DNA of 64,000 nucleotides from Chromobacterium vaccinii (GTDB lineage Bacteria > Pseudomonadota > Gammaproteobacteria > Burkholderiales > Chromobacteriaceae): NCBI RefSeq assembly GCF_000971335.1, contig NZ_JZJL01000020.1:1-64000 (forward strand), written 5' to 3'. The notes under the pieces were generated by a model. That model was not told where the DNA came from. It worked only from the letters and a program-made list of their open reading frames with translations, and made no database searches. Position numbers and translations under genes: made by a program. Shown one piece after another: positions 1-12,067 of this stretch. Each line of letters starts with the position of its first letter. Position 1 is the stretch's first letter.

Positions 1-1278
1 CCGGTCGCAAAGCCCGCGCCCAAGCCTGCACCCGCCAAGTCAGGCGGCGCTCCCGCAGCCAGCGGCCCGCAGGAAAACACCATCCGCATCGACACCGTGC
101 GTCTGGACATGGTGTTGAACCTGTCCGGCGAAATCGGCCTGACCAAAAACCGCCTGACCACGCTGCGCACTGAAATTCTGCAAGGCAACCGCGACACCAA
201 CACGCTGCGCTCTCTGGATGAAGCGATAAGTCAGTTGGACCTGCTGGTCGGAGACCTGCAAAACGCGGTGATGAAAACCCGCATGCAGCCGATCGGCCGC
301 TTGTTCCAGAAATACCCGCGCTTGGCGCGCGATCTGGCTCGCCAATTGGGCAAGGAAGTGGAACTGGTATTGTCCGGCGAGGAGACCGAGCTCGACAAGA
401 CCATGATCGAAGACCTGAATGATCCGCTGGTCCACTTGGTCCGCAATGCGGTCGATCACGGCATCGAGTCCCCCGAGGAGCGCATCGCCGCCGGCAAAAA
501 GCCTCAGGCCCTGGTTCAGCTGACCGCGGAGCAAGTGGGCGATCACATCCTGATCGAGATCACCGACGACGGCAAGGGCATGAACCCGGACGCATTGCGC
601 CGCAAGGCGATCGAGAAGGGGCTGATCGATCAGGAAACGGCCAACTCCCTCGACGAGAAGCAATGCCTGCAGTTGATCTTCCTGCCCGGCTTCTCCACCA
701 AGGACCAGATTTCCAGCGTGTCCGGCCGCGGCGTCGGCATGGACGTGGTGCGCACCAACATCCAGAAGCTGAACGGCCGGATCGACATCAGCTCGGCGGC
801 GGGCGAAGGCACCCGCATCAGCATCTCGCTGCCGCTGACTTTGGCCATCTTGCCCGTACTGGTGGTCCGCGCTTGCAACCAGCCGTTCGCCGTGCCGCTG
901 GCGATGGTTCGCGAAATCATCACCATCGACGGCAGCGCGATTCAGGAAGTGTCGGGCAAGCCCACCATCGTGGTGCGCGACGAAATCCTGCCGTTGAAAA
1001 CGCTGGCAAGCCTGCTGAGCTGGGAACCCACCCAGAAACCTTACTTCGGCGTGCTGATGCAGTCCGCGGAAAAATCCTTCATTCTGGCAATCGACTCTTT
1101 TGTCGGCCGTGACGACGTGGTGATCAAGCCGTTGCAAAATATCCGCCCGAAAGGCGTGGCCGGCGCCACCCTGTCCGGCGACGGCTCAGTCGTGCTGGTG
1201 CTCGACATGGAAGATCTTCTCGCCTCCAGCGAGAGCAACAATACCCAGGCGCGGACGACGGATATGATTGCCACCTAA
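1..1278 (+). CDS. cheA: Chemotaxis histidine kinase CheA (3' part, start outside window)
   Basis: The reading frame is open from base 1, so the N-terminal HPt and CheY-binding domains lie upstream. Bases 1-90 encode a Pro/Ala/Lys linker. It is followed by the P3 dimerisation helices, the P4 ATPase domain (N box HLVRNAVDHGIE near base 430, DDGKGMN near 565, GRGVGMDVV near 725) and a C-terminal CheW-like P5 domain. CheA autophosphorylates in response to chemoreceptors and passes phosphate to CheY and CheB. The frame ends at a TAA 16 bases before the next gene, which suggests cotranscription with the EAL-HDOD gene. The assignment is firm from the order of motifs. Confidence 0.96.
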   Translation, partial: PVAKPAPKPAPAKSGGAPAASGPQENTIRIDTVRLDMVLNLSGEIGLTKNRLTTLRTEILQGNRDTNTLRSLDEAISQLDLLVGDLQNAVMKTRMQPIGRLFQKYPRLARDLARQLGKEVELVLSGEETELDKTMIEDLNDPLVHLVRNAVDHGIESPEERIAAGKKPQALVQLTAEQVGDHILIEITDDGKGMNPDALRRKAIEKGLIDQETANSLDEKQCLQLIFLPGFSTKDQISSVSGRGVGMDVVRTNIQKLNGRIDISSAAGEGTRISISLPLTLAILPVLVVRACNQPFAVPLAMVREIITIDGSAIQEVSGKPTIVVRDEILPLKTLASLLSWEPTQKPYFGVLMQSAEKSFILAIDSFVGRDDVVIKPLQNIRPKGVAGATLSGDGSVVLVLDMEDLLASSESNNTQARTTDMIAT

Positions 1279-1294
1279 AACACAGGGTGCAGTG

Positions 1295-2518
1295 ATGACC
1301 ACCAACACCGCCTTCATCGGAAGGCAGCCGGTACTGAACCGCAACCAGCAGCTCATAGGTTATGAGCTGCTTTTTCGTCCCAACGGGGATGCGGTCGGAG
1401 TCGGCCGCCACACAGAGCTTCAGGCCGACACCGACGTGCTGGTCAACACGCTCAACAATATGGGAACCAGCTGGCTGATCGGCAACAAGCTGGCCTTCAT
1501 CAACGTCGGCGAAACCATGCTCAACAGCGACTTTCTGGAGCTGCTGCCGCCTCGCCGCATCATCCTGGATCTGTCGCCCCGCATCGTGCCCAGCAACGAG
1601 CTGCTGTCCCGCGCGCGCCATCTGCGCTCAATGGGTTTCGGCATCGCGCTGGACGACTTCAGCTTCGAGTCCCCAGCCGCGGCCTTTCTGGAACTCGCCA
1701 ACTACGTCAAGCTGGATATTCAGAGCCAGGACACCACCCGCTTCCAGATGCTGGCTGCGCGATTGCGCAGCTATCCGCTGATCCGCATCGCCGAACGGGT
1801 GGAAACCCACGCCCAGTTCCATCTGTGCAAGGAACTGGGCATGGACGGCTTTCAGGGCTATTATTTCGCCCGGCCCGAAACGCTGGCGGCGAAGGTGATT
1901 CATCCGGCCTTCAGCAACACGCTGGAGCTGCTGAACCTGCTGCGCATAGACGCCGACATCCGCGACATCGAGCAGGTGCTCAAACGCGACGTCGCCCTAT
2001 CCTACAAGCTGCTGCGCTACGTCAACTCCGCCGCCGCCGGCCTCAACACCACGATCAGCTCCTTCTCCCATGCCGTGACCGTTCTGGGTTACCAGAAACT
2101 CTACCGCTGGCTGACCCTGCTGCTGGTGACCGCATCCGACGACAACAACGCCCCGCCAGCCCTGCAAAAGACCGCCATCACCCGCGGCCGCTTCATGGAG
2201 CTGCTGGGCGCGGAGCTGGGCGAGCGCCACGACGTCAACGACAATCTATTCATCGTCGGCCTGTTCAGCCTGCTGGACGTGCTGTTCGACATGCCGATGG
2301 ACAAGATCATCGAACACCTGCAGCTTCCGCCTCAAGTCATGGACGCCCTGCTTCACGAGCGCGGCGCGATCAGCCTCTACCTGAAGCTGGCCCGCGCCTG
2401 CGAGGACGGGGAAATGGACGGGGTGCCGCAATTATGCGACCAATTGGGCCTGTCCAGCGAACAACTGAACCAGGCGCACATCTCCGCGCTCGCCTGGGTC
2501 GAGGAACTGGGCTTATAA
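1295..2518 (+). CDS. EAL-HDOD (YuxH-type) signalling protein
   Basis: 407 residues. The N-terminal half is an EAL-like domain (GYELLFRP near residue 22, ALDDF near residue 119) with several phosphodiesterase residues altered. The C-terminal half is an HDOD domain. Proteins of this architecture usually act as regulators, not active c-di-GMP phosphodiesterases. I chose the ATG at 1295, preceded by an AGGGTG-like ribosome site, over the TTG at 1268 that would overlap cheA. The position directly after cheA suggests a link to chemotaxis or motility control. The domain call is solid; catalytic status is inferred. Confidence 0.85.
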   Translation: MTTNTAFIGRQPVLNRNQQLIGYELLFRPNGDAVGVGRHTELQADTDVLVNTLNNMGTSWLIGNKLAFINVGETMLNSDFLELLPPRRIILDLSPRIVPSNELLSRARHLRSMGFGIALDDFSFESPAAAFLELANYVKLDIQSQDTTRFQMLAARLRSYPLIRIAERVETHAQFHLCKELGMDGFQGYYFARPETLAAKVIHPAFSNTLELLNLLRIDADIRDIEQVLKRDVALSYKLLRYVNSAAAGLNTTISSFSHAVTVLGYQKLYRWLTLLLVTASDDNNAPPALQKTAITRGRFMELLGAELGERHDVNDNLFIVGLFSLLDVLFDMPMDKIIEHLQLPPQVMDALLHERGAISLYLKLARACEDGEMDGVPQLCDQLGLSSEQLNQAHISALAWVEELGL

Positions 2519-2549
2519 TTCCCAGCCTTGCAAGGTCGCATCAAGCCCA

Positions 2550-3221
2550 ATGAAACTGTTAGCCCTAGACACCTCCACCACCTATCTTTCCTTGGCGCTG
2601 AGCCTGGAAACGGAAACGCTGGTCTTCCATGAATGCGTCGCGCAAAAGCACGCCGAGCGCACGCTGCCGGAGGTGTCGCGCCTGCTCGCAGAAGCCGGCA
2701 TCGCGTTGTCGTCGCTGGACGGCATCGTATTCGGACAGGGTCCGGGCTCGTTCACCGGCCTGCGCATCGCCTGCGGCGTCGCCCAGGGCCTGGCCTACTC
2801 CGCCGACCTGCCCGTCACCGCCATCCCCACGCTGGACAACCTGGCCTGGCAGGCCGGCGATGGACTGGTTCAGGTCTGTTTCGACGCCCGCATGCAGCAA
2901 GTCTACAGCGCGCTATACCGCGTCGGACCTGACTGGGAAAGGCTTAGCCCGATCGCGGTCGTCTCACCTGAAGAGGTGTCGCTGCCAGAAGCCGCCACCA
3001 TGCTTGCCGGCGACGGCTTCGACAGCTACCCCCAGCTGCTGGCCGACGCCCGGGAACGCCTGCCGCTGTCGCTCCACCCCCGCCCTCATGCCGCCGCCTA
3101 TATCCGGCTAGCGGAAAGCGGCCGCTATCCCGCGCGCCATCCGCGCGAGGCGGAGCTGCTCTACGTGCGCAACAAGGTGGCGCTGACCTCGATTGAACAA
3201 CAGCAGGCGCGCAGCCGATGA
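2550..3221 (+). CDS. tsaB: tRNA threonylcarbamoyladenosine biosynthesis protein TsaB
   Basis: 223 residues of the YeaZ family. The ASKHA nucleotide-binding fold is visible from the N-terminal LALDTSTTYLSLAL strand and the GPGSFTGLR motif near residue 68. TsaB forms a heterodimer with TsaD, and with TsaE makes the t6A modification at position 37 of ANN-decoding tRNAs. The stop codon overlaps the rimI start by four bases (ATGA), and rimI in turn overlaps the uracil glycosylase gene, so the three form one operon. Confidence 0.96.
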   Translation: MKLLALDTSTTYLSLALSLETETLVFHECVAQKHAERTLPEVSRLLAEAGIALSSLDGIVFGQGPGSFTGLRIACGVAQGLAYSADLPVTAIPTLDNLAWQAGDGLVQVCFDARMQQVYSALYRVGPDWERLSPIAVVSPEEVSLPEAATMLAGDGFDSYPQLLADARERLPLSLHPRPHAAAYIRLAESGRYPARHPREAELLYVRNKVALTSIEQQQARSR

Positions 3222-3661
3222 GCTCGGTCCGCCTCTTCCACCCCACCGATCCGCAGCAACTGGCCAGCCTGGAACAACAGGCGACGCAACATCCCTGGCG
3301 AGTCGGGCAGTACCGTGACAGCCTGGCCGCCGGCTATCCCTGCTACGGCCTGTTCGGCGACGACGGCTCGCTGATGGGCTTCGCGCTGATCATGCGCGTG
3401 CTGGACGAGGCGGAAATTCTCAATATCGTCATCGCCAAAGAACATCAAAGCCAAGGTTTCGGGCTGCAGCTGATGCAATCCATGCTGCATAACCTACGCG
3501 ACGATTGCTGCCACAGACTGTTCCTGGAAGTGCGGGAAAGCAATGCGCCGGCCCGCAAGCTCTACCAGCGCTGCGGCTTCCGCCAGTGCGGGCTGCGCAA
3601 GAACTACTACCCCGTCAGCGGCGGCCGCGAGCACGCGATCCTGATGGAGGCGTCGCTATGA
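3218..3661 (+). CDS. rimI: Ribosomal protein S18 alanine N-acetyltransferase RimI
   Basis: 147-residue GNAT acetyltransferase. The acetyl-CoA loop (EHQSQGFGLQLM) and the substrate-side ending EVRESNAPARKLYQRCGF are typical of RimI, which acetylates the N-terminal alanine of ribosomal protein S18. It overlaps both neighbours by ATGA junctions (3218 and 3658), so it is translationally coupled to tsaB and to the glycosylase. tsaB-rimI pairing is widespread in proteobacteria. Confidence 0.95.
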   Translation: MSSVRLFHPTDPQQLASLEQQATQHPWRVGQYRDSLAAGYPCYGLFGDDGSLMGFALIMRVLDEAEILNIVIAKEHQSQGFGLQLMQSMLHNLRDDCCHRLFLEVRESNAPARKLYQRCGFRQCGLRKNYYPVSGGREHAILMEASL

Positions 3662-4539
3662 GCCGCGCCAGCCTGCGGCAACAGGAAATGGGCCTGGGCC
3701 CGGCCTGGCAACCCCGCGCCGGTTGGTTCGAGCAGCACCCGGCGCAACTGCTGCGCCAGTCGCCGCAAACAGACGCAGCATTCACTGAGCTGCCCGCCTT
3801 GGCCATCTCACCCCCCCCGTCCGAATCCCTTTTCGTCCATGACGCAAAACTGACCGCGCCGCCGGAAGCGCAACAGATCGCAGCGCAGGCTCCCGAGCCG
3901 GCGCCCATCACCCCGGAGCCCGTCGAGCCAACGCCAACGGCAGAGCCGCTGCGCGCCGAGGTTGGCGCCGAGCTCGCCCCGGTAGACTGGCCTCTGCTGC
4001 AACGCAAGGTGGCCGATTGCCACGACTGCCGCTTGTGCGAAACCCGCACCCAGACGGTATTCGGCCGCGGCAATCCCCAGGCGCGCTGGATGCTGATAGG
4101 CGAAGCGCCGGGTGAAAACGAAGATCGGCAAGGCCAGCCCTTTGTCGGCCGCGCCGGCCAGCTGCTGGACAATATGCTGTCCGCCGCCGGGCTGGAGCGG
4201 GATCAGGATGTCTATATCGCCAACGTGCTCAAGTGCCGCCCGCCGGGCAATCGCAATCCGGCCCCGGACGAAATCGCCGCCTGCAACGGCTACCTGCTGC
4301 AACAGATTCGCCATATCCAGCCGACCCTGATCATCGCACTGGGCCGCTTCGCCGCCCAGACGCTGCTGGAAACCGAAGACTCCATCGGCCGGCTGCGCGG
4401 CAAGGTGCATCGCTACCAGGGCGTGCCGCTGGTGGTCAGCTACCACCCCGCCTACCTGCTCCGCAACCAGCCGGACAAGGCCAAGGCCTGGCAGGACCTG
4501 CTGCTGGCGAGGAAAATCTTCCGTCAGGCCGAATCCTGA
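3658..4539 (+). CDS. Family 4-type uracil-DNA glycosylase
   Basis: 293 residues. The first ~105 are a Pro/Ala/Glu-rich extension of no known fold. The C-terminal part is the glycosylase: CHDCRLCETR supplies cysteines for a 4Fe-4S cluster, GEAPGENED is motif 1, and SYHPAYLLR is motif 2. Further cysteines (LKCRPPGNRNP, IAACNGY) complete the cluster set. It removes uracil from DNA during base excision repair. The start at 3658 follows from the ATGA overlap with rimI; an upstream in-frame start at 3505 would run inside rimI and is unlikely. Confidence 0.93.
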   Translation: MSRASLRQQEMGLGPAWQPRAGWFEQHPAQLLRQSPQTDAAFTELPALAISPPPSESLFVHDAKLTAPPEAQQIAAQAPEPAPITPEPVEPTPTAEPLRAEVGAELAPVDWPLLQRKVADCHDCRLCETRTQTVFGRGNPQARWMLIGEAPGENEDRQGQPFVGRAGQLLDNMLSAAGLERDQDVYIANVLKCRPPGNRNPAPDEIAACNGYLLQQIRHIQPTLIIALGRFAAQTLLETEDSIGRLRGKVHRYQGVPLVVSYHPAYLLRNQPDKAKAWQDLLLARKIFRQAES

Positions 4540-4560
4540 CAAAACCCGCTGCCCAATGAA

Positions 4561-4591
4561 AAAAGCCAGTCGCATGACTGGCTTTTTTTTT
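4561..4591 (+). terminator. Rho-independent terminator of tsaB-rimI-glycosylase operon
   Basis: An 11-bp perfect stem (4561-4571 with 4576-4586) and GCAT loop is followed by a run of T. It lies 21 bases after the glycosylase stop. Confidence 0.93.
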
Positions 4592-4621
4592 CGCGCACTG
4601 CCGGCAAAACCGCCGGCCGGA

Positions 4622-4657
4622 CAAACAAAAAACCCTTCTCCGTGCACCAGAGAAGGG
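4622..4657 (-). terminator. Rho-independent terminator of rpmB-rpmG
   Basis: On the minus strand the stem CCCTTCTC/GAGAAGGG (4633-4640 with 4650-4657) is followed by a T-rich tract, 24 bases past the rpmG stop. Confidence 0.88.
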
Positions 4658-4681
4658 CTCTTTACCAACCAGAAAACCAGC

Positions 4682-4837
4682 TTATTTCAGCTTGGTTTCC
4701 TTGTACAGAACGTGCTTGCGGGCAACGGGATCAAACTTCTTGATCTCCATCTTTTCCGGCATGGTGCGCTTGTTCTTGGTGGTGGTGTAGAAGTGGCCGG
4801 TACCAGCAGTGGATTCCAGCTTGATCTTATCGCGCAT
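4682..4837 (-). CDS. rpmG: 50S ribosomal protein L33
   Basis: 51 residues, beginning [20 protein letters not shown] and ending YKETKLK. This is the short bacterial L33 of the large ribosomal subunit. It has no CxxC pairs, so it is the zinc-independent (C-minus) form. It lies 34 bases downstream of rpmB on the same strand, the usual order for the rpmBG operon, and a terminator follows. Too short for a typical ORF cut-off, but every codon agrees with the family. Confidence 0.97.
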   Translation of the reverse strand: MRDKIKLESTAGTGHFYTTTKNKRTMPEKMEIKKFDPVARKHVLYKETKLK

Positions 4838-4871
4838 GATGTATACCTCAGTGCTTTATCTGGTTGACCGC

Positions 4872-5105
4872 TTAGATCTCGCCGCGAGCGCGCAGATCAG
4901 CCAGCACTACATCAATGCCCACCTTGTCGATGGTACGCAGTGCAGCGTTGGATACGCGCAGGCGCACCCAGCGGTTTTCGCTTTCCACCCAGAACTTGCG
5001 ATATTGCAGGTTCGGCAGGAAACGACGTTTAGTCTTGTTATTGGCGTGGGAAACATTGTTCCCGGTCATCGGACGCTTGCCGGTGACTTTGCAAACACGC
5101 GCCAT
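4872..5105 (-). CDS. rpmB: 50S ribosomal protein L28
   Basis: 77 residues, beginning [20 protein letters not shown], the conserved L28 N-terminus. It is the first gene of the rpmB-rpmG operon, and it is a structural component of the 50S subunit. A well-spaced promoter lies just upstream (5138-5166), giving a leader of roughly 25 bases. Confidence 0.98.
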   Translation of the reverse strand: MARVCKVTGKRPMTGNNVSHANNKTKRRFLPNLQYRKFWVESENRWVRLRVSNAALRTIDKVGIDVVLADLRARGEI

Positions 5106-5137
5106 GGTTAAACTCCCAAAACCGGTAAAAGCTGGCT

Positions 5138-5166
5138 TTATAACATATAAAAAGCCAGTAATTCAA
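5138..5166 (-). promoter_or_regulatory. Probable sigma-70 promoter of rpmB-rpmG
   Basis: On the minus strand, TTGAAT (5161-5166), a 17-bp spacer and TTATAA (5138-5143) fit a sigma-70 promoter. An 8-bp inverted repeat (CTGGCTTT 5132-5139 / AAAGCCAG 5151-5158) brackets the -10 element and may be an operator or chance. The rest of the 5106-5387 gap shows no gene. Confidence 0.65.
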
Positions 5167-5331
5167 GCGGAACGAGCACCCGACGCTTTGACGGGCGCTC
5201 TCTCAATTAATGAAACAGTCGGCGGGCATTGTAACGGATTCGCCACAGCCACGCGAGCTTTATCGCCGGGTGTCTATAGTGAGTGTTGCATTCTGCGCCG
5301 GCCAAGGGTGGCAACAAGATGCAGCAAGTGA

Positions 5332-7028
<1,697 letters not shown>

Positions 7029-7103
7029 TCGGCGATTGCTGACCACGCTCAATGCGCAGGGCGAGCGTGCGCGGCACAATCCCAAGCTGAGCGCTCGCTG
7101 TAA

Positions 7104-8468
<1,365 letters not shown>

Positions 8469-8472
8469 TTGC

Positions 8473-8775
8473 ATGCGCTGGCTGACCGTGACCCTGGTAA
8501 CCGTGATCCTCGCCCTGCAATGGCCGCTCTGGTTCGGCAAGGGCAGTTGGCTCAGGGTCTGGCAGCTGGACAAGCAGCTGCAGGAACAGCGGGCGACCAC
8601 CCAAAAGCTGGTCGCCCGCAACGCCGCCCTGGATGCAGAAGTGCGCGATCTGAAACAAGGCAGTGACGCGATCGAAGAAAGAGCTAGGAACGAACTTGGC
8701 ATGATTCGCAACGGCGAGGTGTTTTTCCAGTTGCTGGATCCCAGCAAGTCCTCCTCTGCGGCGAACCGTCGATAA
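8473..8775 (+). CDS. ftsB: Cell division protein FtsB
   Basis: 100 residues. One N-terminal membrane segment (residues 4-22) is followed by a coiled coil ([20 protein letters not shown]) and the short C-terminal [15 protein letters not shown], as in FtsB/DivIC. It joins FtsL and FtsQ in the septal complex in the inner membrane. The eno-ftsB order with a four-base gap is conserved in proteobacteria and supports the call. Confidence 0.93.
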   Translation: MRWLTVTLVTVILALQWPLWFGKGSWLRVWQLDKQLQEQRATTQKLVARNAALDAEVRDLKQGSDAIEERARNELGMIRNGEVFFQLLDPSKSSSAANRR

Positions 8776-8838
8776 CGCACACCCACCCACTGACGACCGA
8801 TGATGGCAGGCCGCCTTAAAAGCACCAAGGTTTGGGCA

Positions 8839-10614
8839 ATGACGACACAGAATCCCATCGAAGTGGCAAGAGAAACCCTGAAGCAGCTGTCCATGCGCAA
8901 GCTGCTTCCGACACCTGAAAACTTCGAGCGGGTCTACCATGAGTTGACGCAAACCCCTATCGGGCGCGACAACAAACTGGCGGTGCTGCTGTTGCGGGCC
9001 CTGGAAACGCTGCCCCAGGACAATGTCCAGGCCAAGGTCACCATGACCCGCTTGCGCCAGGTGCTGGATGAAAACCGCTGGGAGCAAGCCCCCCAGCTGA
9101 TCATCGACTTCCTGCGCGGCATTTTCTCGGCCCAGCAACTGACGCAAAGCTGGGGCCAACTGATCCAGACCCTGGTAAAGAGCTGGGATCTGCGCCAGCC
9201 CGACCTCCCGCAGCATCACAAACAAAGCACGCTGGAGCGGGTGCTGATCAATTACGGCAACCAGCCCGAAGAGCTCAACCAGAAGCTGGTCGCCCTGCTG
9301 CAAAACTGGAACGCGGCGCCGTCCAGCCGCACCCTCCCCCCTCCCGATCCTCTGCCCGCGCTGGACGCCGACGACCAGCAGTCCGCCGAGACGGCAAGCA
9401 GCTGGCAGGCATGGCAGCGCACGCTGTCCTTCGCGCTCAAGCATGGCCTGGAGCCGCGGCTGGCCGATTACCCCGACCTGGTGGACGGCCTGGAAGCGCT
9501 GCTGCAGGAACTGGACGGCATCGCCGACGATGCCAGCTTGAACGTGTTCATGCCCAAGCTCAGGGCGTTCATGATCAAGCTGGAGCTCCAATCCCAGCAG
9601 GAGGGGCGCCTGGCCACCGGCCTCGCCAATCTGCTCAAGCTGATGCTGGACAATGTCGCCGAGCTGAACCGCTCCGACGAGTACCTGCTCGGCCAAGTCA
9701 GCTCGCTGCAGGAAATCCTGTCTCACGAGCCGCTGTCGATGCAGCAGATCTACCAGCTGGAAACCAGCTTGAAAGAGGTGATCCGCAAGCAGGGCATGCT
9801 GAAGACCTCGCTGGACGAAGCCGCCAGCTCGCTGCGCGCGCTTCTGGACCGCTTCGTCAGCCGGCTGGCGATGATGACCGACAGCACCGACGAATTCCAC
9901 GGCAAGATCCAGGCGCACAGCGAAAAGTTGAAGCAGATGCCTGGCGTCGACGAGTTGAGCGGCATCATAGGCTCGCTGATGGAAGACACCTCCATCATGC
10001 AGCTGGACCTGACCCGCTCCCGCGACGAGCTGGTTTCCGCCAAAGAACAGGTGGAAGCGGCCGAGCAACGCATCAGCGAGCTGGAAACCGCGCTGGAAGC
10101 CGCCAGCGCCAAAGTGAAGGAAGACCAGCTGACCGGCGCCTACAACCGCCGAGGCCTGGCCGAATACTTCCAGCGCGAGATCGGCCGCGCCGAACGCACT
10201 GCCGCGCCGCTGTCGGTCGCGCTGATCGACGTCGACAACTTCAAGCAGTTGAACGACCGCTACGGCCACCTGGCCGGCGACGACGCGCTGAAATACCTGG
10301 TGGACACGATCAAGCTCACCTTGCGCCCGGCCGACATCGTCGCCCGCTTCGGCGGCGAGGAGTTCGTGATCCTGATGCCGGACACACCGGAAACCGAAGC
10401 GGTGCAAGCCGTGCAACGGCTGCAGCGCGAGCTGACCAAAACCTTCTTTCTGGCCAACAACGACAAGCTCTTGATCACCTTCAGCGCCGGCGTCGCGCGC
10501 TGGCATCTGGGCGAGCAGGAAGCCGACGTGCTGGAGCGCGCCGACCACGCGATGTACCAGGCCAAGATCAACGGCAAGAACCGCGTCTGCTCAGCCGAAG
10601 ACATGCCAGGCTGA
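8839..10614 (+). CDS. Diguanylate cyclase with long N-terminal helical region
   Basis: 591 residues from the ATG at 8839; an in-frame ATG at 8800 would add 13. No membrane segment or signal peptide is visible, so it is probably cytoplasmic. Residues ~1-420 are mostly helical with a coiled coil just before the catalytic domain. The GGDEF domain starts near LTGAYNRRGLAEYF, has the active site FGGEEF and an RPAD inhibitory I-site five residues before it. It should make c-di-GMP with product inhibition. The N-terminal region is not a sensor domain I can name. A terminator follows at 10631. Confidence 0.88.
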   Translation: MTTQNPIEVARETLKQLSMRKLLPTPENFERVYHELTQTPIGRDNKLAVLLLRALETLPQDNVQAKVTMTRLRQVLDENRWEQAPQLIIDFLRGIFSAQQLTQSWGQLIQTLVKSWDLRQPDLPQHHKQSTLERVLINYGNQPEELNQKLVALLQNWNAAPSSRTLPPPDPLPALDADDQQSAETASSWQAWQRTLSFALKHGLEPRLADYPDLVDGLEALLQELDGIADDASLNVFMPKLRAFMIKLELQSQQEGRLATGLANLLKLMLDNVAELNRSDEYLLGQVSSLQEILSHEPLSMQQIYQLETSLKEVIRKQGMLKTSLDEAASSLRALLDRFVSRLAMMTDSTDEFHGKIQAHSEKLKQMPGVDELSGIIGSLMEDTSIMQLDLTRSRDELVSAKEQVEAAEQRISELETALEAASAKVKEDQLTGAYNRRGLAEYFQREIGRAERTAAPLSVALIDVDNFKQLNDRYGHLAGDDALKYLVDTIKLTLRPADIVARFGGEEFVILMPDTPETEAVQAVQRLQRELTKTFFLANNDKLLITFSAGVARWHLGEQEADVLERADHAMYQAKINGKNRVCSAEDMPG

Positions 10615-10630
10615 GCCGCGCTTCCTCAAT

Positions 10631-10663
10631 AAAAAAGGATGGCCTCCAGGCCATCCTTTTTTT
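10631..10663 (+). terminator. Terminator after diguanylate cyclase gene, possibly bidirectional
   Basis: A 12-bp perfect stem (10633-10644 with 10649-10660) is flanked by A-run and T-run. It could end both the cyclase transcript (+) and the ratA-rnfH transcript (-), which converge here. Confidence 0.92.
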
Positions 10664-10680
10664 GCTCCCATCCGCCAGGC

Positions 10681-10983
10681 TCAACCGCCCTTCTTCATCG
10701 TCTTGCCCGCCTCGGCGCGCCGCCTGCGCACTTCCTTGGGATCGGCCTGCAACGGTCGGTAGACCTCCACCCGGTCATGATCGCGCAGAAGCGCGTCCGA
10801 CTTGACCGCCTTGCCGAACACGCCCAGCTTCAAAGCCGCCTCGTCCAGCTCCGGGCACGACGCCAGAATGCCGGATGCGCGCACCGCGTCCAGCGCGGCA
10901 GCTCCGGCCGGCAGGCTCACCTCGACCAGCCACTGCCGATCCGGCCTGGCATAGGCCACCTCCACGCTCAACCCCTCAGTCAT
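10681..10983 (-). CDS. rnfH: RnfH family (UPF0125) protein
   Basis: 100 residues of the ubiquitin-like RnfH family, with the pattern VEVAYARPDRQWLVEVSLP and GVFGKAVKSDALLRDHDRVE. Its biochemical role is not settled. The start at 10983 overlaps the end of ratA by eight bases, so the two are coupled. The ratA-rnfH pair next to smpB is a conserved arrangement. Confidence 0.9.
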   Translation of the reverse strand: MTEGLSVEVAYARPDRQWLVEVSLPAGAAALDAVRASGILASCPELDEAALKLGVFGKAVKSDALLRDHDRVEVYRPLQADPKEVRRRRAEAGKTMKKGG

Positions 10984-11413
10984 CGCCGTATTTCCTGTCC
11001 GCTTCCTTGATGAAAGCATCCACCAGCGAGCCGGAAATGTGGCCAAACACCGGCCCGATCAACTTTTCCAGAATGCGGCTGGAGAATTGGTAACGCAGGC
11101 TGAATTCTATCTTGCAGCCGAAATCGCCCAGCTGCTTGAAATGCCACAAGCCCTCCAGCAACTCGAACGGCCCCTCCACCAATTCCATCCGGATCGATTC
11201 GTTCTCCACGTTGTGGTTGCGAGTGGTGAAATGTTGGCGCACCTTCAGATAATCGATGTGCAGGCTGGCCACCACCTGGCCGCCGTCGCGCGACAGCACC
11301 TCGGTCTTGCCGCACCAGGGCAGGAAGCGGCTGTAGTGTTCGATATCGTCCACCAGCGCGTACATCTGCGCCGGCGTATGCGCCACCAGGACGCTCTTTT
11401 CGACAAGCTGCAT
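10976..11413 (-). CDS. ratA: START/COQ10-domain protein RatA
   Basis: 145 residues, beginning MQLVEKSVLVAHTPAQMYAL, with the SRFLPWCGKTEVLSRDG and FEFSLRYQFSS-like blocks of the coenzyme Q-binding/START family. E. coli RatA was described as a ribosome-association toxin, while the fold suggests a role with ubiquinone; the sequence cannot decide between these. I used the ATG at 11413, not the longer frame from 11473, which lacks family support. It is divergent from smpB. Confidence 0.9.
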   Translation of the reverse strand: MQLVEKSVLVAHTPAQMYALVDDIEHYSRFLPWCGKTEVLSRDGGQVVASLHIDYLKVRQHFTTRNHNVENESIRMELVEGPFELLEGLWHFKQLGDFGCKIEFSLRYQFSSRILEKLIGPVFGHISGSLVDAFIKEADRKYGDD

Positions 11414-11557
11414 CGGCAAAAACCCGGCGCGGCCGGGGTCTCGAAACTGACAATCAAGCCGCAATTCTAGCAAAAAGCGCCTGCCGCCGCCCGTCCGGGC
11501 TTCACGGCGCGCCCGCGGCCAAGTCCTTTCACATCAAGCCACTGAAAAGACACGATT

Positions 11558-11585
11558 TTGGTTGCGGCCCGGCTTCTGATACAAT
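11558..11585 (+). promoter_or_regulatory. Probable promoter of smpB
   Basis: TTGGTT (11558-11563), 16-bp spacer and TACAAT (11580-11585) lie 26 bases upstream of the smpB ATG. Confidence 0.6.
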
Positions 11586-11611
11586 GCCGGATTCAAAGGA
11601 ACCCGCCACAC

Positions 11612-12067
11612 ATGAGCATCATCCAGAACCGCAAGGCTTTCCACGACTACTTCATCGAGGAAAAACTCGAGGCCGGGCTTGTGCTGGAAGGGTGGGAAGT
11701 CAAGGCCATCCGCGCCGGCCGCGTCCAGTTGAAGGAAAGCTACGTCGACTGGAAAAACGGCGCCTTCTGGCTGATCGGCTGCCACATCACTCCGCTGCAA
11801 TCCGCCTCCACCCACGTCAACCCGGACCCGGTGCGTCCGCGCAAGCTGCTGATGTCGCAAGAACAGATCAACCGCTTCATCGGCAAGGTGGAACGCGCCG
11901 GCTACACCATGATGGCGCTGGATCTGCACTACGCCAAAGGCAATGTGAAGGCCGAAGTCGGCCTCGCCAAGGGCAAGAAGCTGCACGACAAGCGCGACAC
12001 CGAAAAAGACCGCGAATGGCAGCGCGAAAAACAGCGCGTGATGAAGAACCAGCGAGGCGCGGCATGA
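11612..12067 (+). CDS. smpB: SsrA-binding protein SmpB
   Basis: 151 residues, beginning [20 protein letters not shown] and including the [11 protein letters not shown] and [17 protein letters not shown] segments that contact tmRNA and the decoding centre. It rescues stalled ribosomes with tmRNA. The start at 11612 fits the family length; the longer frame to 11558 would run through the promoter. I see no ssrA gene nearby. The stop overlaps the next ATG. Confidence 0.97.
   Translation: MSIIQNRKAFHDYFIEEKLEAGLVLEGWEVKAIRAGRVQLKESYVDWKNGAFWLIGCHITPLQSASTHVNPDPVRPRKLLMSQEQINRFIGKVERAGYTMMALDLHYAKGNVKAEVGLAKGKKLHDKRDTEKDREWQREKQRVMKNQRGAA

Noticed and set aside
4556-4867. 103-codon plus-strand frame across the rpmG region
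   Set aside because: It runs through two terminators and opposite rpmG; rpmG explains the conservation.
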